Notes under the pieces: generated by a model
Told to the model about the DNA's origin: nothing
Database searches by the model: none
Seen by the model: the letters and a program-made list of their open reading frames with translations, nothing else
Translations under genes and position numbers: made by a program
DNA from: Flavobacteriales bacterium
Lineage (GTDB): Bacteria > Bacteroidota > Bacteroidia > Flavobacteriales_D > Sanyastnellaceae
Length of the DNA: 64,000 nt
Reading direction: 5' to 3'
Assembly (NCBI GenBank): GCA_002862785.1
Contig: PKDZ01000037.1
Coordinates: forward strand, 1-64,000
Shown here: piece by piece, positions 1-7,819 of the stretch
Position numbering within the stretch: the stretch's first letter is position 1
Layout: each line of letters starts with the position of its first letter

Positions 1-112
1 AACAATCCTACGAAAATCCACGAAAATAACTTGGAAATCAAGGATTTGAATTTGTCGGTAGGCCGCGCTGCGTTCTGTTCTACGGTGGACCATGCCGTGC
101 TAATTTGAGCCC
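1..112 (+). promoter_or_regulatory. Upstream region of acs
   Basis: No gene is visible here. The left half is AT-rich with a short direct repeat ACGAAAAT (twice within about 20 bases). A TAATTTG element at 101-107 lies five bases before the acs start codon and resembles the Bacteroidota -7 box TAnnTTTG. If it is the promoter, the acs message has almost no leader. Any binding site for acetate or carbon control would lie here, but I recognise none. Confidence 0.4.
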
Positions 113-2035
113 ATGCCGTTCTTCTTGGATTCCCCCGAGGCCATCGCCCGGGCCCGCCGCGATGCTGCTGCCAACCCTGACGCCTTTTGGGCCGACATCG
201 CCCGCCACTACGAGTGGATGTCGCCGTGGGACGCGGTGTGCGATTGGGAGTTCGACACGCCCCGCGTACGCTGGTTTGACGGCGCCGAGCTCAACATCAC
301 CGCCAACTGCCTCGACCGCCACGTCGCCGCCGGCCATGGCGACCGCATCGCCATCCTGTGGGAGCCCAACGACCCTTCTGATCCGACCATATCCATCACC
401 TACGCCGAGCTGCTGGACCGCGTCTGCCGCTTCGCCAACGTGCTCCGAGCGCGCGGGGTGAAGAAGGGCGACCGCGTGGCGCTCTATCTGCCCATGGTGC
501 CGGAGCTGGCCGTGGCGGTGCTGGCCTGCGCTCGCATTGGCGCGGTGCACAGTGTGGTCTTCGCCGGCTTCTCCGCCCGCAGCCTCGCCGACCGCATTCA
601 GGACGCCGGCGCGGTCTGCGTCATCACCAGCGACGGCATGAAGCGCGGGGCCAAGGGACTCGGCCTCAAGGCCGTCGTCGACCAGGCCCTCGCCGAATGT
701 CCCACGGTCACCACCAACCTCGTGGTTCGCCACACTGGAGAGTCCGTCGAGTGGACGGCCGGCCGCGACGTTTGGCTCCACGACGCCTTGACCACCGCGT
801 CCGCCGACTGTCCGCCGGAGCGGATGGCCGCCGAGGATTTGCTCTTCATCCTGTACACCTCCGGCAGCACGGGCAAGCCCAAGGGCGTGGTCCACACCTG
901 CGGAGGCTACATGGTCTACGCGGGCTACAGCTTCGCCAACGTCTTCCAGTACCAGCCGGGTGACGTCTACTGGTGCACCGCCGACATCGGCTGGATCACC
1001 GGCCACAGCTACATCGTCTACGGCCCGTTGCTCAATGGCGCCACCACCGTCATGTTCGAGGGCGTTCCGACCTGGCCCTCGCCGGCCCGCTTTTGGGAGG
1101 TCTGCGAGAAGCTGAAGGTCAACCAGTTCTACACCGCACCGACGGCCATCCGCGCCCTGATGGCCTGCGAGCCCCGCTTTGCCTACGGGCACGATCTGTC
1201 GGCGTTGAAGGTCATCGGATCGGTGGGGGAGCCCATCAACGAGGAGGCGTGGCAGTGGTACCACGACGCCATCGGCGGCGGCCGGTGCGCGCTCGTCGAC
1301 ACCTGGTGGCAAACCGAGACTGGCGGCATCCTCATCAGCGGCCTCGGCGCCCACAGCCCGATGAAGCCGGCCCATGCGGGCTATCCGCTGCCCGGCATTT
1401 CACCCGTCCTCGTTGATGGCGATGGCAACGCTTTGGAAGGGGAGGCCGAAGGTTACCTCTGCATCGACCGCCCGTGGCCGTCCATGATCCGCACCACCTA
1501 TGGCGACCACGAGCGCTGCCGCAACGTCTACTTCAGCGCCTTCAAGGGCAAGTACTTCACGGGTGACGGTGCCCGGCGCGATGCGGACGGGATGTACCGC
1601 ATCATCGGTCGCGTCGACGACGTGGTCAACGTGAGCGGCCACCGCTTCGGCACCGCCGAAATCGAGGACGCCATCGATTCGCATCCCGCTGTGGCCGAGT
1701 GCGCCGTCATCGGCTACCCGCACCCCATCAAGGGCCAGGCGGTCCACGCGTACGTCATCCTCAAGGACGGCGCCCTGCCCGACACGGACGAGGGCATCGC
1801 CGCCCTGCGCAAGGAGATCGGCGTGCAGGTCAACACCGAGATCGGCAACATCGCCCGCCCGGACCGCATCCAGTTCACGCCGGGCCTGCCTAAGACACGG
1901 TCGGGCAAGATCATGCGCCGCATCCTCCGCAAGGTGGCCAGCGGCGAGCACGACCAGCTCGGCGACACCTCCACACTCCTCGACCCGACCGTTGTCGACG
2001 GCCTCGTCACCGGCGCCGCCGAATTCCTCGGCTGA
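113..2035 (+). CDS. acs: Acetyl-CoA synthetase (AMP-forming)
   Basis: Cytoplasmic enzyme that converts acetate, ATP and CoA to acetyl-CoA through an acetyl-adenylate. At 640 residues it is close to the usual ~650. The phosphate-binding motif YTSGSTGKPKG starts near residue 248. The W-W-Q-T-E-T-G motif of the adenylate-forming core follows, then a TGDGA segment and a GRVDDVVNVSGHR hinge. The C-terminal PKTRSGKIMRR carries Lys599, the position of the catalytic lysine that is acetylated in other Acs enzymes. The ATG at 113 fits the family N-terminus and a near-consensus -7 box sits just before it. The next gene follows after 14 bases but appears to have its own promoter box. Identification is firm; the long minus-strand ORFs opposite it are shadows. 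Confidence 0.97.
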   Translation: MPFFLDSPEAIARARRDAAANPDAFWADIARHYEWMSPWDAVCDWEFDTPRVRWFDGAELNITANCLDRHVAAGHGDRIAILWEPNDPSDPTISITYAELLDRVCRFANVLRARGVKKGDRVALYLPMVPELAVAVLACARIGAVHSVVFAGFSARSLADRIQDAGAVCVITSDGMKRGAKGLGLKAVVDQALAECPTVTTNLVVRHTGESVEWTAGRDVWLHDALTTASADCPPERMAAEDLLFILYTSGSTGKPKGVVHTCGGYMVYAGYSFANVFQYQPGDVYWCTADIGWITGHSYIVYGPLLNGATTVMFEGVPTWPSPARFWEVCEKLKVNQFYTAPTAIRALMACEPRFAYGHDLSALKVIGSVGEPINEEAWQWYHDAIGGGRCALVDTWWQTETGGILISGLGAHSPMKPAHAGYPLPGISPVLVDGDGNALEGEAEGYLCIDRPWPSMIRTTYGDHERCRNVYFSAFKGKYFTGDGARRDADGMYRIIGRVDDVVNVSGHRFGTAEIEDAIDSHPAVAECAVIGYPHPIKGQAVHAYVILKDGALPDTDEGIAALRKEIGVQVNTEIGNIARPDRIQFTPGLPKTRSGKIMRRILRKVASGEHDQLGDTSTLLDPTVVDGLVTGAAEFLG

Positions 2036-2037
2036 CC

Positions 2038-2046
2038 TACCTTTTG
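2038..2046 (+). promoter_or_regulatory. TAnnTTTG-type -7 box (TACCTTTTG)
   Basis: TACCTTTTG ends three bases before the ATG at 2050, in the 14-base gap after acs. The match to the Bacteroidota -7 consensus and the short spacing predict a leaderless or near-leaderless transcript for the downstream lipoprotein gene. No -33 element was verified. Confidence 0.5.
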
Positions 2047-2049
2047 GCC

Positions 2050-3165
2050 ATGCGATTCCAAGACCTCCTGATGCTGGCTGTGGTGCCGGTTTTCCTGTTC
2101 GTTTCCTGTGCCGACGATGAGTGCTGTTCCGCCCCCGGACATGACCATGCTGCCCACGAGGGGCACGACCATGGCGCCCTCGCGGACGATTACCACGCCA
2201 CCGGGAGCTGCGCGATGGAATTCACCGCCGCCGACAGCGCCCGCCGCGCCGCCAAATACGCCGAGCCCGGTGTCAAGATGGTCGAGCTGTCCAACGGCTA
2301 CCGCGTCTTCACCCAGACGGTGGGAGAGAACCCGGATGTCAAGATCCTGACGCTGCACGGCGGGCCCGCCTGCACCCACGAGTACATGACGGCCATCTCC
2401 GACGTCCTGCCCGAGGGCCAGGGCTACGAGGTCATCCTGTACGACCAGCTCGGCAGCTTTTACAGCGATCAGCCGACCGAGGACATGTGGACCATTGACC
2501 GTTGGTGCGAGGAGGTCGAAGAGGTGCGCCAGGCGCTCGGCCTCGATGCGTCGAACTTCTATCTGCTGGGCAACAGCTGGGGCGGCATCCTCGGCATGGA
2601 GTACGCCTTGCGGTATCAAGACAACCTCAACGGCCTCATCGTCTGCAACATGGTCACGAGCATTCCGGAGTACGCTGCGTACAACGAGGAGGTCTTGCGG
2701 CCGCAAATGGACCCGAAGGTGCTGGCCAAGCTGGTCGCCTATGAGGAAGCTGGCGACATCCAGAACGAGGAGTTCCTGCAGCTGGTCAATGACCACTTCT
2801 ACGCCAAGCACATCTGCCGCCTCGAGGGGTGGCCCGAGGCCATCACCGGTTCCTTCGAGCGGCTCAACTACAAGCTCTACGACCTGATGCAGGGCCCGAG
2901 CGAGTTCCGTGTGGGCGGGCGCCTCATCGACTGGGACATCACCGACCGCCTCGGTGAGATCACGGTGCCGACCCTGATGGTGGGCGCCGAGCACGACACG
3001 ATGGATCCGGACAAGATGACGAAGCAAGCGACGCTGGTGGCCAACGGCCGCTCGCTCCATTGCTACAACGGCTCCCACCTCTGCATGTGGGACGACCAGG
3101 AAGCCTTCATGGGCGGGGTCACCAACTTCATCGAGGACGTCGAAGCCGGCCGCCCCCTGCGCTGA
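2050..3165 (+). CDS. Lipoprotein alpha/beta hydrolase, proline iminopeptidase-like
   Basis: Predicted lipid-anchored serine peptidase or hydrolase of the proline iminopeptidase (S33) type, which removes N-terminal proline from peptides. A signal peptide ends in the lipobox LFVSC, so the mature protein starts at a cysteine. An unusual Cys/His-rich stretch (CC, then HDH, H, HDH) comes next. The fold shows HGGPA near the oxyanion hole, the nucleophile elbow GNSWGG with Ser176, an acid in GAEHDTMDPD, and a histidine in NGSHLC. The ORF track begins at a TTG two codons upstream; ATG at 2050 is preferred because of the promoter box. It could instead be a haloalkane dehalogenase-like or epoxide hydrolase-like enzyme. 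The fold is firm, the substrate is not. Confidence 0.8.
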   Translation: MRFQDLLMLAVVPVFLFVSCADDECCSAPGHDHAAHEGHDHGALADDYHATGSCAMEFTAADSARRAAKYAEPGVKMVELSNGYRVFTQTVGENPDVKILTLHGGPACTHEYMTAISDVLPEGQGYEVILYDQLGSFYSDQPTEDMWTIDRWCEEVEEVRQALGLDASNFYLLGNSWGGILGMEYALRYQDNLNGLIVCNMVTSIPEYAAYNEEVLRPQMDPKVLAKLVAYEEAGDIQNEEFLQLVNDHFYAKHICRLEGWPEAITGSFERLNYKLYDLMQGPSEFRVGGRLIDWDITDRLGEITVPTLMVGAEHDTMDPDKMTKQATLVANGRSLHCYNGSHLCMWDDQEAFMGGVTNFIEDVEAGRPLR

Positions 3166-4029
3166 TCACTCCGGAGAGCAAGGCGGGTCGAGCCGGTCGA
3201 GGCCGTGGGTGCGGATGATGTGCTCGATGCGGCCATCGGCGCCCTCGGGGTCGTAGGACCGATTGAGGCGGTAGCCGGTGAGCCGGCTGAACATCTTGAT
3301 CGTGCGCCAGTAGGGGAGCTTGATGGCTTTGGCGTAGTCGTCGGCGAAATCCAACATGCCCGGGTTCTGTCGGTCGAGCAGGTGCACCAAGAGAAACGCG
3401 GCCTTCATGCCCATCTCGTCCTCGAAGTCTGGATTTTGGAGGAGCATGCGCTCGCCGTCGGCATTGACGCTGTCCGTCCGGAGGTAGCCGTCTTGCTCCT
3501 GCATGGCGATCCAGCAGTCGACATCCGGCATGAACAGGGTGTCCGGCCCGTCGGATTCCTCGCCAAAGGTGAGGCTGACCTCGTCTTCTGAGGCGTCGTC
3601 CTGCTTCTGCGCCTTCTTTTCCTTCCGCTCCTCCTTGCGGTCGGCCTTGGCTTGGGCCCGGCCGTCCTTGACCTCCTGGCGGTGGGCCCGCAGCGTATCG
3701 GTGGGGACCGATTCGATGCCGGAGAGGAAGGTGGGGCGCAGGGTGTCGAGCATCACCGTGATAATCTGCACGCTGGGCCAGACGGCCAGCACCATCTCCT
3801 CCAGCTCGCGGTACTTCTTCTGGTCCTGGTCGTAGTCCTTGATCTCCATCGACCGCCAATCCGGCCCGTCCAGGGGCGCGATGACCTCCGCGGAGCCGAG
3901 CAGGTGCACATAGGGGCGGAAGCCCTCCGGCACGGCGGCGGTGTCGATTGCACCGCTCTGGGCGCACAGGACTGTCGAGAGAAGGAGGGGCAGCAGAATG
4001 TCAGCCGTCCGAAGGAACAATGTGCGCAC
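3166..4029 (-). CDS. DUF4294-like exported protein
   Basis: Protein of unknown function, 287 residues from GTG 4029 (a TTG at 4020 is also possible). The ORF track extends it to 4395, but that part lies antisense to the Smr gene and is not credible. A short hydrophobic signal-like segment (ILLPLLLSTVLCAQ) is followed by a region resembling DUF4294, a Bacteroidota family. A central, highly charged Lys/Glu/Arg/Gln segment (about residues 125-160) looks like a coiled-coil or disordered insert. The C-terminal part, with KLPYWRTIKMFSRLTGY, is the most family-like. It is divergent from the Smr gene with 21 bases between the starts. Family assignment is from recall and moderate; no function can be given. 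Confidence 0.6.
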   Translation of the reverse strand: MRTLFLRTADILLPLLLSTVLCAQSGAIDTAAVPEGFRPYVHLLGSAEVIAPLDGPDWRSMEIKDYDQDQKKYRELEEMVLAVWPSVQIITVMLDTLRPTFLSGIESVPTDTLRAHRQEVKDGRAQAKADRKEERKEKKAQKQDDASEDEVSLTFGEESDGPDTLFMPDVDCWIAMQEQDGYLRTDSVNADGERMLLQNPDFEDEMGMKAAFLLVHLLDRQNPGMLDFADDYAKAIKLPYWRTIKMFSRLTGYRLNRSYDPEGADGRIEHIIRTHGLDRLDPPCSPE

Positions 4030-4038
4030 GGTGCAATT

Positions 4039-4046
4039 TACCTTGC
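4039..4046 (+). promoter_or_regulatory. -7-like box TACCTTGC before the Smr gene
   Basis: TACCTTGC ends four bases before ATG 4051 in the very short divergent gap. It differs from TAnnTTTG in the last positions. The spacing matches many other starts in this window. Confidence 0.35.
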
Positions 4047-4050
4047 CATC

Positions 4051-4653
4051 ATGGCCCACACCTTTTCCGTCGGCGACCGCGTGCGCTTCCTCCGCCAGAC
4101 CGGCGAGGGCGTCGTCCAGGCCGTGGAGGAGGAGGGACGGACCCTTGTGGTCGAGGACGGGGACGGCTTTCCCATGCGGATCGCGGCGAAGGATTGCCTG
4201 CCGGTTCCCAATGCGGCCGAGGAGGTCCGCGCCTATGCGTCCAAGGAAATCAGCAAGGGCGAATTGCTCGAGCGCAACGTCGATGAGACCGTCCTGAAGG
4301 CGGCACAGAAGGACTTCGACGTCAAGTACCGCAACCCCAACGCGACCAACATGCGCAAGCGGGACGAGCACATGGAGGTGGACCTGCATTACCACGTGCT
4401 GACCGGGGTGCGGGACAGTGCTTCACCCCACGAGATGCTGAGCCTTCAGATGGAGCACTTCGACCGGATGATGCGGCGTGCCGAGGAAAAGCGGATTCCG
4501 CGCATTGTGTTCATCCACGGGGTGGGACAGGGCCGGCTTCGGCAGGAAATCCGGGATGCACTGTCGTCTTATTGGCCGCAATGCACCTGTCGGGAAGGGG
4601 ACCCGCGGAAGTACGGGCATGGCGCCACAGAGGTGCGCTTCAAAGGCGGCTGA
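4051..4653 (+). CDS. Smr-domain protein (DUF2027-like)
   Basis: A 200-residue cytoplasmic protein with a C-terminal Smr (small MutS-related) domain. The N-terminal ~60 residues form a small beta-rich module (VGDRVRFL, GEGVV) of the kind found in Bacteroidota Smr proteins, followed by a linker. The Smr signature is clear: EVDLHYHVL near residue 110 and IVFIHGVGQGRLRQEI near 150. Smr domains bind or nick nucleic acids; the HGxGxGxLR loop is the conserved core. The start at 4051 is supported by a nearby -7 box; the upstream part of the track ORF is antisense to the DUF4294-like gene. The exact role (ribosome rescue, recombination) cannot be told from sequence. Confidence 0.85.
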   Translation: MAHTFSVGDRVRFLRQTGEGVVQAVEEEGRTLVVEDGDGFPMRIAAKDCLPVPNAAEEVRAYASKEISKGELLERNVDETVLKAAQKDFDVKYRNPNATNMRKRDEHMEVDLHYHVLTGVRDSASPHEMLSLQMEHFDRMMRRAEEKRIPRIVFIHGVGQGRLRQEIRDALSSYWPQCTCREGDPRKYGHGATEVRFKGG

Positions 4654-5412
4654 TCACTGGCGGTCCGCCTCCAGTCGGCGGCGCATCATCTCACCCTCAC
4701 TGACCGGGAAGGTGTATCCGTCCAGGGAAATCTCGACCGGATTGTCCAGTTCTTCGATGCCCTTGAATTCGATCACGAGCCTCGGGTCTCGGCTGAATCG
4801 GGTGTCGATGGAAATCCAGCGCGTCGCAAAGCCTTCGTAGGTGCCCGTGGCGAGGGACTGGAAGCCCGGTTCGAAGCGGGGCCAGAGGCGGCCGATGGCA
4901 TTTTCCATTGGGCTGGATTGGCTGTCGGCCCACAGCTCGTCAATGCGCGTGCCCTCTTCGAACCAGTAGTGGGCGCTCATCCGACCGTCAATTTCCCGGT
5001 CGCCGGAGACCCGCATCACCTGCAGGGTGTCCGTCATGCGGTCGCTCATGGTGGCCTCGGTACCCAGCTTGGCCACGCCGAGGTCCGTGAGGCTGTAGCG
5101 CATGCCGCGGGTCAGGTCGCCGATGCTGATGAGGGTGGTCTCTCCCGTCTCCACCACGCGGGCATAGGCGCTGTCCCCCGGGGTGAAATACAGGTCCATG
5201 TTGCCCTCGATGCGGCGTGGCGGCTGGCCTTCGCCCGCCTCGATCCGCTGGACCAAATCGTAGTGGATGACATAGCTGAAGGTGTAGCCGGACGGGCGCT
5301 CGACCCCGCCACCGTACACCTCGTTGATGAGATCGTCGACGGTGACCTGGCCATGGGCGATGGGAATCAGGGCCAATGCGGCCAGCAGGACGAGCACGGT
5401 GCGGTTTGCCAT
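4654..5412 (-). CDS. Exported protein of unknown function (LolA/DUF4412-like)
   Basis: A 252-residue exported protein starting at ATG 5412, with a signal peptide MANRTVLVLLAALALIPIAHG. The mature part reads as alternating beta-strands with a lipoprotein-carrier-like pattern: a GNMDLYFTPGD segment, a TLISIGDLTRG segment and a later GDREIDGRMSAHYWF segment. This recalls LolA-type or DUF4412 periplasmic beta-sheet proteins, but I cannot assign it firmly. Its stop is adjacent to the Smr gene's stop (convergent). A TATCTTTC box lies four bases before the start, so it is probably transcribed on its own although it follows the 5441-6328 gene in the same direction. Confidence 0.7.
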   Translation of the reverse strand: MANRTVLVLLAALALIPIAHGQVTVDDLINEVYGGGVERPSGYTFSYVIHYDLVQRIEAGEGQPPRRIEGNMDLYFTPGDSAYARVVETGETTLISIGDLTRGMRYSLTDLGVAKLGTEATMSDRMTDTLQVMRVSGDREIDGRMSAHYWFEEGTRIDELWADSQSSPMENAIGRLWPRFEPGFQSLATGTYEGFATRWISIDTRFSRDPRLVIEFKGIEELDNPVEISLDGYTFPVSEGEMMRRRLEADRQ

Positions 5413-5416
5413 GACC

Positions 5417-5424
5417 GAAAGATA
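5417..5424 (-). promoter_or_regulatory. TAnnTTTG-type -7 box (TATCTTTC)
   Basis: Read on the minus strand: TATCTTTC, then four bases (GGTC), then ATG 5412. Good spacing for a leaderless start. Confidence 0.5.
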
Positions 5425-5440
5425 CGGCTGGACGTCGGCC

Positions 5441-6328
5441 TCAGCGCCGGTTCCGCCGGCCGTTTCGTGGCCGGGGGTCGTTGAAGGGACGGTCTTCCTG
5501 AAGGGGCTGGATGGCGTCCACCTTTTCCTGAAGCATCCATGGCGCACCCTTCTTTCCGGGGGCATAGGCGTCGAAGGTCATGTCCGGCCCGTAGTATGCT
5601 GTGATGCCCGTCAGATGCGGTTCACGCGGGGCCAAATGATCGAACAGGATGCGCTCGGGATGGCCCTGCTTGCCCAGGGCCTCGGGCTGGTGGCGGAGTG
5701 AGGCCTGCACGGCATCGGCGTATTCGAGCACGTGCCGGCGACGCAGGCCTTGAGGGGACTGGAGGACCCCGGCTCCGAAACGGGGCCCTTTGGCCCGCAT
5801 TTGGAGCGGCTCGATGATTTTGCGGGTGACTTGGGCGTCGGCGTCATCCCAGCCCAGCAGGAGCCAGACATCGGGATCCACGGCATCCGGCACCATCCCG
5901 TAGTAGAGGGCGCCGCACCAGTCTTCCGGCTTGAAGATTTGGTTTTCGTCCGGACGGTCGGCGCTGCTCGCGTCATGGAGTCGGGTGAACTCAATTCTGG
6001 CGTCGGCATGGTCCCGGAAGGCGACGAGCCCACCGTAGCTCGAAGTGCGGTCCTCGTGTGGCCAGTTCCACGTCATCACCTTGAGTCTGCCATCGGCCGA
6101 TTCCACCGTGGCCATGAACCCAGCAGTGCCCGATGGCGGCTCCCACGCGCCCTCTTCAAGGAGGTGGGCTTCGAGGGCTGAGGTCAACGAATCGCTGAGG
6201 GTCAGGCAGGCGTCCCCCGCACAGCAGGACAGGCCCGCGTGAAGGGATTGGAGCCCCTCGATGGATTGGCCCCATGCCGGAAGCAGGGGAGAGCACAGAA
6301 AAAGGATGGCCAGGCCGGTCCGGCCCAT
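5441..6328 (-). CDS. Exported protein of unknown function
   Basis: A 295-residue protein starting at ATG 6328 with a signal peptide (GLAILFLCSPLLPAWG). I do not recognise the family. The N-terminal third has two adjacent cysteines and two more close by. The middle is a mixed alpha/beta region with LKVMTWNWPHED and GGLVAFRDHAD, and the C-terminus ends in an Arg-rich tail. Its start overlaps the ferredoxin stop by one base (TGATG), so the two are translationally coupled and probably one operon. The same-operon position suggests a link to the ferredoxin, but a periplasmic location makes direct contact unlikely. The track ORF's first 86 residues lie inside the ferredoxin gene and are rejected. 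Confidence 0.65.
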   Translation of the reverse strand: MGRTGLAILFLCSPLLPAWGQSIEGLQSLHAGLSCCAGDACLTLSDSLTSALEAHLLEEGAWEPPSGTAGFMATVESADGRLKVMTWNWPHEDRTSSYGGLVAFRDHADARIEFTRLHDASSADRPDENQIFKPEDWCGALYYGMVPDAVDPDVWLLLGWDDADAQVTRKIIEPLQMRAKGPRFGAGVLQSPQGLRRRHVLEYADAVQASLRHQPEALGKQGHPERILFDHLAPREPHLTGITAYYGPDMTFDAYAPGKKGAPWMLQEKVDAIQPLQEDRPFNDPRPRNGRRNRR

Positions 6329-6675
6329 CAGAGGTGCATGAACGCCTTCTTGGCGAGCAGCTGGTCCTCGGACTCCCGGTGGTCCGGGTCGTCCACGCAG
6401 CAGTCCACCGGGCAAACGGCGGCGCATTGGGGTTCGTCGTGGAAGCCTACACATTCGGTGCACTTGTCGGTGGCGATGTAGTAAACGTCCATGCTCCCCG
6501 GTTCTTGCGTGGCGTCCGCATTGATCGACCCGGCAGAAGGGTGGTTGCCGTCGCCTTTCAGGCCCGTTCCATCGGCAAACGTCCACTCTGCGCCACCTTC
6601 ATAGATGGCGTTGTTCGGGCATTCCGGCTCGCAGGCTCCGCAATTGATGCAGGCGTCGGTGATCATGATGGCCAT
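6328..6675 (-). CDS. 2[4Fe-4S] ferredoxin
   Basis: A 115-residue electron carrier. The first cluster motif is CINCGACEPECP near residue 9. The second is the longer Alvin-type pattern CTEC, an eight-residue loop, then CAAVCPVDC near residue 70-92. An insertion of about 35 residues between the motifs and a C-terminal helix also fit Alvin-type ferredoxins. It is divergent from the acyl-CoA reductase gene; in Bacteroidota this pair often sits together as I recall, so it may supply electrons in a shared pathway, which is inference. ATG 6675 is used; ATG 6666 is a close alternative. A consensus TAATTTTG promoter box lies upstream. Confidence 0.92.
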   Translation of the reverse strand: MAIMITDACINCGACEPECPNNAIYEGGAEWTFADGTGLKGDGNHPSAGSINADATQEPGSMDVYYIATDKCTECVGFHDEPQCAAVCPVDCCVDDPDHRESEDQLLAKKAFMHL

Positions 6676-6697
6676 GGGACGGGGCGTTTGGGTAGAG

Positions 6698-6705
6698 CAA
6701 AATTA
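6698..6705 (-). promoter_or_regulatory. Consensus -7 box TAATTTTG for the ferredoxin operon
   Basis: On the minus strand TAATTTTG matches TAnnTTTG exactly, 22 bases before ATG 6675. It lies in the 79-base divergent gap with the LuxC-type gene. On the plus strand, CATCTTTG at 6734-6741 is a one-off match before ATG 6755. Confidence 0.6.
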
Positions 6706-6754
6706 ACCCTTCGACCCCTCAAGATGTTGCGGCCATCTTTGCACCCTGCAACGC

Positions 6755-7810
6755 ATGATGAACATGGTTACCCACACTTCCGTCGACCTCGACCGTGCCC
6801 GCACGGTGCTCGCCGCCCTCAGAGAGGGATGGCTTGAGGCATTGGGCGACGCCCCCTCGGCATCCTGGGCGCCGCTCCACGCGGCCATGGCCTCCGCCGA
6901 GCACGCCAATGGATGGTTTGCGCCGTCCGAGGTGCGGCACGCCGCCGAGACCTGGTGTACGGCCCTTGAGGACGAGGCCATCGAGTCCTGGCTCGAGGGA
7001 CTCACGGTGCCCGAGGGGGAGGCCCAGCCGGTCACGGTCGGCCTCGTGCTCGCGGGAAACATTCCCTTCGTCGGGGTGCACGACCTGCTCTGTGCGGTGG
7101 TGTCCTGCCACCGAGTTCGGGTCAAGCCAAGCCGGGACGATGCCCGTCTGACCGAGGCCCTGATTCAGGGGTGGGCCGCTGCCTGCCCAGGAATCGGCGA
7201 GCAAATCGAGATCGTAGAGCGGCTCGACGGCTTCGACGCCGTGATCGCCACCGGCAGCCGCAACAGCGGGCGGTACTTCCAGCATTACTTCAGCAAGGTC
7301 CCGCACATCATTCGGGGCCAGCGGACGTCCGTCGCTGTGCTCGACGGCAGCGAGACCCACGAGCAGATGCAGGCCCTGTCGCAGGACATCTTCCGCTACT
7401 TCGGCCTGGGTTGCCGCAACGTGACCCAGGTCTTCGTGCCGCGGGACTTCGACCTCGACCGGCTGTTCGCCGCGTTCGTGGAGTGGACCCACCTCGGCGA
7501 CCACCACCGCTACCACAACAACTACACCTACCACAAGGCGCTGTGGTTGATGGAGGCCGTGGACCTGCTCGAGAATGGGTTCGTCCTACTCAAAGAGGAC
7601 CCGCAATGGGTCTCGCCGGTGGGCGCGTTGCATTATCAGCGTTACGACGATCTCGCCGACGTGGAGGCCAAGCTTGACGCGGGCGCCGATGAGATTCAGT
7701 GTCGCGTGGGAACAGGCGGACTGCCTTTCGGCAGGGCCCAGCACCCCGGACTGACCGATTATGCGGACGGCGTGAACACGATGGCCTTTCTGCTCGGCCT
7801 CGGACGCTAA
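6755..7810 (+). CDS. LuxC-type acyl-CoA reductase
   Basis: Predicted NADPH-dependent fatty acyl reductase of the LuxC family (aldehyde dehydrogenase fold), forming aldehydes from acyl-CoA or acyl-enzyme substrates. 351 residues, shorter than Vibrio LuxC (~480) but normal for the Bacteroidota form. Seen: LVLAGNIPFVGVHD near residue 98, the nucleotide-binding VIATGSRNSGRYFQHYF, IIRGQRTSVAVLDG, and FGLGCRNVTQVFVP with the candidate catalytic Cys220. The C-terminus PGLTDYADGVNTMAFL is typical. The start has three in-frame ATGs (6755, 6758, 6764); the first is used. The stop TAA is reused as the first bases of the next gene's promoter box. In vivo substrate unknown; no luciferase genes nearby. Confidence 0.88.
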   Translation: MMNMVTHTSVDLDRARTVLAALREGWLEALGDAPSASWAPLHAAMASAEHANGWFAPSEVRHAAETWCTALEDEAIESWLEGLTVPEGEAQPVTVGLVLAGNIPFVGVHDLLCAVVSCHRVRVKPSRDDARLTEALIQGWAAACPGIGEQIEIVERLDGFDAVIATGSRNSGRYFQHYFSKVPHIIRGQRTSVAVLDGSETHEQMQALSQDIFRYFGLGCRNVTQVFVPRDFDLDRLFAAFVEWTHLGDHHRYHNNYTYHKALWLMEAVDLLENGFVLLKEDPQWVSPVGALHYQRYDDLADVEAKLDAGADEIQCRVGTGGLPFGRAQHPGLTDYADGVNTMAFLLGLGR

Positions 7811-7815
7811 CTTCG
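7808..7815 (+). promoter_or_regulatory. -7-like box TAACTTCG overlapping a stop codon
   Basis: TAACTTCG begins with the TAA stop of the LuxC-type gene and ends four bases before ATG 7820. One base differs from TAnnTTTG. Confidence 0.5.
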
Positions 7816-7819
7816 CGCC

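Noticed and set aside
4102-4395. Upstream part of the DUF4294-like track ORF
   Set aside because: It is antisense to the Smr gene; the signal-like segment starts only near 4029.
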